Position numbers and translations under genes: made by a program
In this document: positions 56,483 to 64,000 of the stretch, in pieces
Numbering within the stretch: position 1 is the stretch's first letter
Layout: every line of letters starts with the position of its first letter
The notes under the pieces: model-generated
Told to the model about the DNA's origin: nothing
Database searches by the model: none
Seen by the model: the letters and a program-made list of their open reading frames with translations, nothing else
Source: Styela clava
Taxonomy: Eukaryota; Chordata; Ascidiacea; Stolidobranchia; Styelidae
NCBI RefSeq assembly: GCF_964204865.1
Contig: NC_135258.1
Location: 21,665,083-21,729,082, forward strand
Reading direction: 5' to 3'
Length of the DNA stretch: 64,000 nucleotides

Positions 56483-59400
56483 TCAAAATCATCAGCGCAA
56501 GTTAACAATATAACATGTAGGAATTTACACACACGCACTCTTCAATTACTAACTTACTAACTAATACCTTAACTTTTTCCTCACAGCTGATGTGAAAGAA
56601 GTAAGATTCATTGTCCGTTAAGTAAAATGTCTCGCCTTCGCGACTGTTCAGTCGATTTGATATACGTTAAACAAATGAAAATAATTTTTTTCCTTTAATT
56701 AGTTTAAATATGTTGCCTGCTCTTGGGACATTGACCAAAAGAAATTATACAACAAAATTATTTGGCTCTTATTTGTTGCACCAAATGAAATAAGATTTAT
56801 GACACAAGAGTCATATTAATATAAACACAAAATAGTATTATTTACGATCATATATTTGCTCATGTTTTGACTTTAATTCTTTCCATATTCTTTTCAAATA
56901 TAAGATTTTACCCAAAATCTAACCTTCGATAACCGCATTCCTGTTTAATTTTCCTGTGCGATTATAAACATAATTTCCTAAAGTGGAATAATAAAAATAT
57001 GATTAAAAATTTTTTGTTTTTGTTAATCTGCCTGACATATTATTACAGCTTTGGCATGTGTAAAATATAATTAAAAAAATAAATAAAGATAATTGAGATT
57101 AGCAAATCTTTTGGGAAAAGATTATTGTAGTTTCCATTGGGTTGAAGATATTTGGTTACTTCCACTTTGGCCCCTTTTTTTCTAAAATATGAATAGGGCA
57201 ATACTTTCTGTCATGTCTGCTTAATTTTAAGAATTTTTAAAAAAGTCGCCATGATTTAAAAATTTCTACATTCTGCCAAAGTTGTTATTTCAGTTGCAAT
57301 CATAAATAAACAATTTCAACCCTGTTTTAACATTTTCTATCAAAGATCCAAAGACCCAATCAAGAAATTTTTTGATCATTTCTACTGACGTAGTTCTCAT
57401 AAACACCTGCTGTAATATTTTCTTTGAATAATTCGTGAGGTCGATAAAACTTGTGCATAATGGAGTGAAATATAAATATATACCCGTTCACAAAGTATTT
57501 TGCGGTAAACTTGAATCCAGTTTTTGTAACTTCATGTTTAGAGCGGTTTTGCAATCCAAGTCACTCGTGATAGGATCTCCAGCGTCGAATGCAAGGTACC
57601 AATTTCTTAGTATCTGAGTGGAAAACAGAACAATGATCAAATATGTGAACGCGAAGGAATTGAGGCTGGTACGGAAAGAGCTTAGCTGAGCAGCAAGTTT
57701 GCTGGAAAGATGAGTGGACATTCCGATAAAATTATGAGGGAAGTAAATTAAAATAAACTGATCGTCTTCTAGCGGTGTCTTCGATCTTCAGATACGGAAG
57801 ATTGAAGTCGATAAGTCGAATAGTTTTAGAAAAATAACAAATATTTGTCTGATTTATTCTTATTACCTTATTCTTTGGATTGTCGTTCGGTTATAAAATT
57901 TCCATATAAAAACCATGAAATATTAAAATACTTTCAAAGTAATGTAATTACTATAACATACTTTATATTCCAATCAATCCGATTTTTGCTTTGGGGAACT
58001 TTACATACATTTTTCCCTGTGATTACCACAGATAGAACAGATAAATTCAATAAAAATAGTGCTCCCTTCATCTCGAAGTCAGCGGAATAAATGAGATTAA
58101 GTGCTGATACAAATGAAAACACCTGACAACTTCAAATGTTTCGGTTCGTGAACGAACATGGCATGAACGGGAATAATACGCACGGCTTGGGATGTTGCTT
58201 CGACATTTCTGCATTTTTAGAAAATATGGATCGGGTGATGAATGGGCTTTGTGATCCTTGTCTCCGATATTTAGGTCTTCAAGAAGTATTTATTTTATTC
58301 TGTGACCTTTTGATTAAACCACTAGACTTAGAAGGAAAGTCAGTTCAGCATCATTTAAGCGCTTTTTATTAGTATATATCACGATGTAATGCCCCAATAA
58401 CAATGAAAAAATATTGTTTACATCGCCGTGGAAGTATCGCTACAGTCGTAAGAGTATCACCAACTAGCTAAAATGAATGTCTTGCAATAAACGAAAAATC
58501 TGAAATTTCATTTTGCTATATAATTATGTTTTGCTTTTTATAATACGTTAAGTGAAGTAAATTATCGCTCCGTCTATTCGCTCTCAGTAATTTATTTACT
58601 TTGCTGTGAACCCCCTTTATTGCAATGTACTTAAATAACAATTAAATTTTTTATAGACTCTTTTCAAATCCCTGAGACATCTTCAACGAACCCAGGTATT
58701 AATCAACGACTCAGTATAAATTCAATTCAGTATTTAATCTAATTATTTGGATAAATTAAAATGATAATTCTTTTAACTATAATCTTATTGTCACTTGCAA
58801 AACCTCAAATGCGGAGTTCTCTCTATCCGTACTAATTCCAACGCATCTGCTTACATACGGCTATCATTAGGATGAGCTGATTTTTTCATACACGAGTAGT
58901 CGTGTCAAACCAATTGAACCGCCCTGCCTCAAATTACTTTCTTTCAATTAATAACAGAATCTTTGTATATTTATTAGCTTTCAAATACTTACAGACATAA
59001 AATTGGTAGTATTGAAAATATGCGAAAAAAATGACGCGCTACCGTGATTACGAACACTCCAAAAAAGCATGGATCATGCTTGAGTACGACGCAAAAGTAG
59101 CCATTATGGGTCCAGCAAATCGAGGTAACGCGGCAGCCTCGGTTTGTTTTAGCTTCGTCAGTCTGCTTATCAGATTTCGTTTGTCAATTTGTTTGGAGAT
59201 TTGTTACTGTTTCGCATTTTATTCGGGCAAGTTCAGTATTTTTCTTTTGCTATTTGCCTCGTGGAATAATACTGGTATCGTGCGATTTCGTGAAAGTTGC
59301 GATAGTTGTCTTTCTTATTATTCCGTATGAGCTATGCAACTTTGAAAGCTCATATCTCACTAACCCTATATTATGTTTAGACTAGTTTTGTATTGTTTGG

Positions 59401-59764
59401 GAGACAATCTAGGAAACTAATTATAATTATAAGATGAGGATAAAGTGTCGCGATTATCGCACACACATCGACAAAATTGAAAAGCATGAAATTTTTTTGA
59501 AAGGTCTTCGAATTAAATAACAAAAACTTCGATTTGTCCTTGTTTGAACCTAGACCTTTTTTCGTATGGTATCAGTAGATTTATTCAATGTTTTCCAATT
59601 CTTCACATGTTCGCTGCCCGAACTTGAGTTAAACAACGACTTTCCCTAATTACTTCGTTACGCAGAGACGTTTGGCAATTATGCTGCACCGTAGCAGTTC
59701 TGCGTTACTTATGAAAAATACATATCGCTTTCCCTTGCAAGTGGGAAACGTCATTAACCTAAAG
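56483..59764. other. Gene-poor 3.3-kb stretch with weak frames
   Basis: A 78-residue plus frame at 58136-58372 (MFRFVNEHGMNGNN..., with CDPCLRYLGLQEVFILFCDL) and a minus frame at 57554-57360 (HKFYRPHELFKENI) have protein-like composition but no recognised family, splice support or partner exons. Nothing else was supported. Confidence 0.25.
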
Positions 59765-60113
59765 CAGAGATCTCCAACATGGCCGGCGTCATGGTTGAGA
59801 TTTTTCCAGAAAAAATTAAATAGTACGATTTTAACTGAGTTTTATCGTGTTATTTAACATCAAGGGTCCGGTACGACAAACTGTGAAACGTAAAACAAAA
59901 ATTCCAACTGTTATTTCACTTCAACACGTTCATAGTTTATTCTAATATAATACAACACAATAATTGAGTTGTAAATTCAATCATTGACAAAATAAACAAG
60001 TTTCGGTCAGATCATTGAAGTGTGAATGTATTATTCATTAATTCTGCATATGTGCAGTTAAAGCAAAACTAGATTATTTTAAACTTTTTATAAAGAGGTA
60101 AATCCGCACGCAA

Positions 60114-61128
60114 TGTCCAAGAAGCGTAAATGTTCGGAAGAGCACAGAATATTTCAAGAGAAGTGGGAGGATCTGTATTTTGTATTAAATTATAATAACA
60201 AGGTTCAGGGTCTCATATGTTTTGCAATTATTGCTGTTCTGAAGGTATACAACGTTCGATGACATCACGACCCATTAAACAGGGGGAAAACACCATCTCT
60301 ATACTGAAACAATTCGTCACGTAAAGGCATCGCAATTAAAATTTTCACTGACGAAACTGAGATTTTTCTTTAGACATAAACAAACATTGTGAAGCTTCAG
60401 TGAAAGCAAGCTTCTCCATAAGTGAGACGATTGCGAAATAGTCGTGTTCTTTCGTTGAAGGAAGCTTTATTAAAGGTTTATGTTGAAGCAGCATTATTTT
60501 GTTTCAACAATTAAAGTTAACAAATCAGCCTTTCGCTCACGACTAAGGATGCCAAGTATGAGTACTTACAAGTATTCGATTCTTATCCGATTCCTAAATT
60601 TCCGATTCTCGATTCCGTATATCGCTTCTCGACATATTACCGAAAAAACATACCCATCCAAGCAATACCATATGAAATCAAGCAAGATTCTGGACGGACC
60701 AATCTGTCACAGGAGACAAAATCGCACAAAAAAAAAACGAATCCCTCAGAACCCACAAAAATTAAAAAATAAATAAACGTTAAAGCCTTCTAGCGTAATA
60801 TATATATATAGTGAAGTTTGCGGCGGCGTAGTAACTCAACATAGCAGTAAAGCAGTTTATACATATATGTGAAGGAATTGCCACAAAACGTTACACATTG
60901 TTTGCAATCCAAGTTCCAAACTTGAGAATCGATTCCGGTGCGTCGGAATCGATTCTAGTCGATTTCGCGAAGAATCGATTCTGTAATCGAATCCGGACTC
61001 GATTCCGCCATCCCTACTCACGACTAACGGACGAGCGTTTGCATGTTGTCTTAAGACTAGCAAACCAACGTAACATCGAGTCTCTCATCGCTACGAAACG
61101 GTGCCAAATATCCAGAACAAGTAAATGA
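60114..61128 (+). pseudogene. Transposase remnant, GTF2IRD2/ZBED-like
   Basis: The start is MSKKRKCSEEHRIFQEKWED followed by LYFVLNYNNKVQGLIC, the BED-like N-terminus typical of this hAT group. Degenerate matches to KASFSISETIAK and SFVEGSFIKGL follow, with stops near 60260 and 60310. After the inserted element the C-terminus reads RLTDERLHVVLRLANQRNIE and SLIATKRCQISRTSK, ending TGA at 61126-61128. All catalytic motifs are absent, so the deletion predates or accompanied spread as a non-autonomous form. Confidence 0.7.
60544..61016. mobile_element. hAT-type miniature element with perfect 8-bp target duplication
   Basis: The target duplication ctcacgac is exact at 60536-60543 and 61017-61024. 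The ends are taaggatgcc and, reverse-complemented, tagggatggc. The body has alternating gattcg/aatcgattc words at both sides (for example gaatcgattccg at 60928 and cgattcttatccgattcc at 60577), a family A-like block at about 60690-60800, and an (AT)n run. No transposase. Confidence 0.85.
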
Positions 61129-61292
61129 ATAGGTTTCATGTCTCGTTTTGTGTAAGATTTCAACAAATATATTCAGATTTTGTTTGTTATTTTTTGTGTA
61201 TCAATTTTGTACTTAATTTGTTGGTGTGTGGCCCGCGTCTTCGACAAATTTCAAAAAGTGGCCTGTGACGTATTTTAAATCGGAGACCCCCG

Positions 61293-63189
61293 ATCCAAAA
61301 CATACGTTTGAAGCAGATATTATTTGAACTCGTATCGTGATACCTGTTCACACCATTCCAAATGTTTAAAGCCTGCGTTTTGCATTAATCATTCCAGAAG
61401 CTGTTGAAATGTCCGAATTTTCTCGGGACAATTTTTCTTGATTTAACAAGCTGTTGCAACAGTTGCTCCAAAAATTATAGAATGTAAACGGTCTCATGGC
61501 TAGCTCATTGTGCGGCCTAATGAATTTCATCGAAGCGTACAAGTTGTACATTATAACGTACCAAATTTGAAGACCAGTCGCCGCGACTGGTGTTGCAGAA
61601 CTTATCAACTTATTGGCAGGATATTTCGATTCTTCTGCGTCGGAACATGGGAAAAATTTACTAAGTGATCTAGCGACGCCTTTCTGTCTTCCGCGTTCTC
61701 ATTGATAAAACTTAATTGTAATTTTAATGATATCCAACAGTGAAAAATTAGACTTCATGCTTCCGGCAGAACCCTATAAAGATGCGGCGTTCAAAGTTTT
61801 TGTTTCTGGCATTTTGTTCCGGTCCATAATCAGATACCAAACGTATACATCGTGGCCCTTGTTTTTTAGGAATTATTATCTATGTTTAATCAATCGTTAC
61901 TTAACTCTTCTTCGGTCCTAAACAAATGATAAAAATTGAGAGTTTTACCCAATATTTATGCCACCCATCCACAAAAGCAATCGTATTTTTGCGCAAAGTA
62001 GAAACTATATTTCGCGCCAATATTTATGCCTTTCATATTATATGCTCGCCAAGTTACTTTTATGACAGATAAAGTTGACTGCTTGAAATATAATTTCCCA
62101 TCTTGCCACAATGTCGCTTTTAAAATTTTGAAACGTTTCCAATATAAGATTAAATAAAAATAAAAAACAATATGTTAATAAAACTACAGCAAGAGCTTAA
62201 GTCAGATAGATAATATATATTATTTTATACACTCCAGATTATTAGATGTTCTTGTAACCTTGACATATACCGTTATCCTTCATTCCATGCATGTAGTATA
62301 TTTTTTTAATATATTTTGGTGATGTACACCGTGTTAAAAATTTTATCATGTACGAATAGTTACGAGTTTTTGTAGTGTAATTTCTATTGTAGTTCTGTCA
62401 GTTTGTTGAAAACAGTTATGTGCAATTAGCGATACTTACATCCGGAACTCTTTTAACAAAATGTTTATCTCTTCGTTTAATATATTTGGTCTTATTGGGT
62501 GTTGATTTATCGAGTTAAGTTGGATGACTTTAACCTTAACTTCGTATATGCTGGACATACCGCCTAGCCGAGTTATCTGAGAAACATCTGTGGAAAATTA
62601 ATTTTTCAGAAGAATGTTCATTCGTTTTGCCGCTGCGAATGTTTGGTCCGAAATATTGAGCATCGTTTTTTTTATTCAACTGTTTAACGACCGCAGGTTT
62701 CAATCACTTAGTTGGGTTCATACAGCGATAGAACTCTTGACCAAAAATGGCGGGTGTGACGTCACACAATCGCTTATAACGTTACCAATGGTTGTCCTCA
62801 CTTGTGTTATAGTCACTTTGTCTCCAACAAGCCCAGACTTGTCTTCTGAAGCGCAACGAAGCGCTAAATATTAAAGATAGAATGAGCGTGTACAATCTTA
62901 ACAACTTAAAATTTTGAAGCGGTTGGCTCAGCAGTTGGGTCAACCGAAGAATCCCCCCCAATTGAACGGAGGTGCGTGATTATATTCCGTAAGTGAGCTT
63001 GTTTTAAACTCAGATGAAAACACTCTCTATATGCTCTAAGAGGCAATCAAACCAACTTATGTAAAGTTATTTGACAATAAATTCGAATTGAGATTTTCTG
63101 TCGCTTTTCTACTTTAAAGGAATGAACTTTAGTCTATTCAATGAAGAACGCTCCAGATGTGTATGTACCAATATGAAGGGACTGAAACC
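61293..63189. other. Gene-free stretch
   Basis: No supported exon. An 86-residue frame at 62614-62874 shows no family motif. A perfect 14-base palindrome, gtgtgacgtcacac, is at 62754-62767. Confidence 0.35.
62754..62767. promoter_or_regulatory. Perfect CRE-type palindrome
   Basis: gtgtgacgtcacac contains the full TGACGTCA core bound by CREB/ATF factors. No adjacent gene was identified, so a regulatory role is only possible. Confidence 0.3.
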
Positions 63190-63285
63190 TACGTGCAGGG
63201 GTAATTCACTTGGCTAACACAGACAGTCCCCGAACTCGCAATAGAACTGAAATAATAATGAAAATCGGAATAAAATTACGTGTGC
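63190..63285. mobile_element. MITE family M, truncated copy
   Basis: Holds cagtccccgaactcgcaata, gaactgaaat and cggaataaaattac, matching the centre of the copies at 6080 and 33028. The arms with the ttaggg words are missing. Confidence 0.6.
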
Positions 63286-63546
63286 CCAACAAAGGGTATT
63301 ATATAACATTAATATGAAAGAACAGTTGCAACACTTAATTTAAGTATACCACATCTCCCGAAAGACGATGAATTGTTCACAAAAGCAGGCAGACATGTGC
63401 TATCAGATAATATATCAAATTTATAAACAGCCCCTCGATGGTTCTTAATTTGATCAAAATGTTCAGCATGCATTTTGTTAGCCCACAGGTTTTGAAGAAT
63501 ACCTTAGTTCAAAATAAATGAGCTGATGAATTGATTGTCTAACACA

Positions 63547-64000
63547 GGGGTGGGCAACCTTTAATACAGGAGTACCATATACAAATAACTGGGTGAAACC
63601 GCGGGCCGCAACTTTATTTAGCATAGGCTTTCTAGTAGTTGCAGGCACAAAAATGTAGGTTGTTGATCTTATGACATGCATTGTTTGCTTTCCACAATAT
63701 TGTTGTTGAGGCATTGTAATGTCATAGGCATAGATAATGAATTCGACACAGGTATAGGTTTTGCAACGCAATTTTTCCTTTTGTGCAGCATTTGGTCTAA
63801 CACGTCTCTGGCTGTTAAATGCGGTATTTCTACTTATTTTCATATTCATTTTCAGGGATGTTCTCATTGGTGTTTTATTCAACTACCATTTTATTATTAT
63901 TATTCAGGTGCATACTTCGATCACTGTTTATTAATAGTCCCACACTACATTTTATAACCCCAATTCTTCTTGTCATTATTGAATGTGCACCTTCTTTTTT
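63547..64000. mobile_element. Possible hAT terminus running to the window end
   Basis: caggggtgggcaacctttaa at 63547 is a typical hAT 5' terminus, with a ccgcgggccgc word 50 bases inside. The other end was not found in the window. Confidence 0.4.

Larger units (their letters stand above)
59765..61292 (+). mobile_element. hAT element, GTF2IRD2-like, internally deleted
   Basis: The left terminus cagagatctccaacatggcc and the right terminus, reverse-complemented cgggggtctccgattt, are weak inverted repeats. Flanking octamers acctaaag and atccaaaa agree at five positions. Between them lie the first and last parts of one transposase. The catalytic middle is missing. It is interrupted by the element at 60544-61016. 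Confidence 0.6.

Noticed and set aside
63478..63882. A 134-residue minus-strand frame
   Set aside because: It covers a hAT-like terminus and shows no domain or splice support.
1..64000. CRISPR arrays, bacterial operons, phage or plasmid features
   Set aside because: The sequence is eukaryotic. Repeats are transposon-derived and have no regular spacer arrangement.

Overview
This window looks like invertebrate chordate nuclear DNA, most likely a tunicate of the Ciona type. The case rests on AT-rich DNA, small multi-exon genes with GT-AG introns, short interspersed elements everywhere, and four copies of a palindromic element that I associate, from memory only, with Ciona genomes. There are no operons, ribosome binding sites or CRISPR arrays. 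Most long open reading frames are decayed transposon genes or antisense shadows.

Two host genes can be reconstructed exon by exon, both on the minus strand. (1) 15226 to 6359 holds a five-exon gene for a highly acidic, apparently disordered protein with serine runs and proline-rich stretches. It has two alternative last exons (8841-8611 and 6628-6359). Both are entered in phase 0, both begin Gly-Val, and both end in the same Cys-Cys-Val-Ile-Leu, a CaaX-type lipidation signal. (2) 33821 to 28667 is a TMEM169 orthologue in five coding exons with fully consistent phases. A possible orphan last exon lies at 52783-52914 on the plus strand.

Region by region: 0-6 kb holds hAT-type and other miniature elements and a 0.17 kb tandem repeat. 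6-15 kb is the CaaX gene. 17-21 kb holds SINE remnants, a GGTAC-rich tract and tandemly duplicated exons of a ubiquitin-specific-protease-like (USP) sequence. 21.65-26.08 kb is a complete-looking Ty3/gypsy LTR retrotransposon with a damaged pol, inserted beside a hAT transposase tail. 28.7-33.8 kb is TMEM169, with elements in its introns. 34.4-34.7 kb is a tRNA-derived SINE. 35.16-37.88 kb is a hAT element with a perfect 8-bp target duplication. 41.5-42.8 kb is a Tigger/pogo remnant. 43.0-52.3 kb is one LINE on the minus strand, split by two hAT elements. The first of these hosts a piggyBac-type insertion, a large palindrome and a third hAT-like element. 53.44-56.47 kb is another hAT with a perfect target duplication. 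59.8-61.3 kb is an internally deleted GTF2IRD2-like hAT carrying a smaller element.

The best leads for something new are the duplicated CaaX terminal exons, the USP-like tandem exon array, and the nested 43-52 kb locus, which gives a relative order of insertions. All family assignments come from recognising motifs by eye; no search was run.
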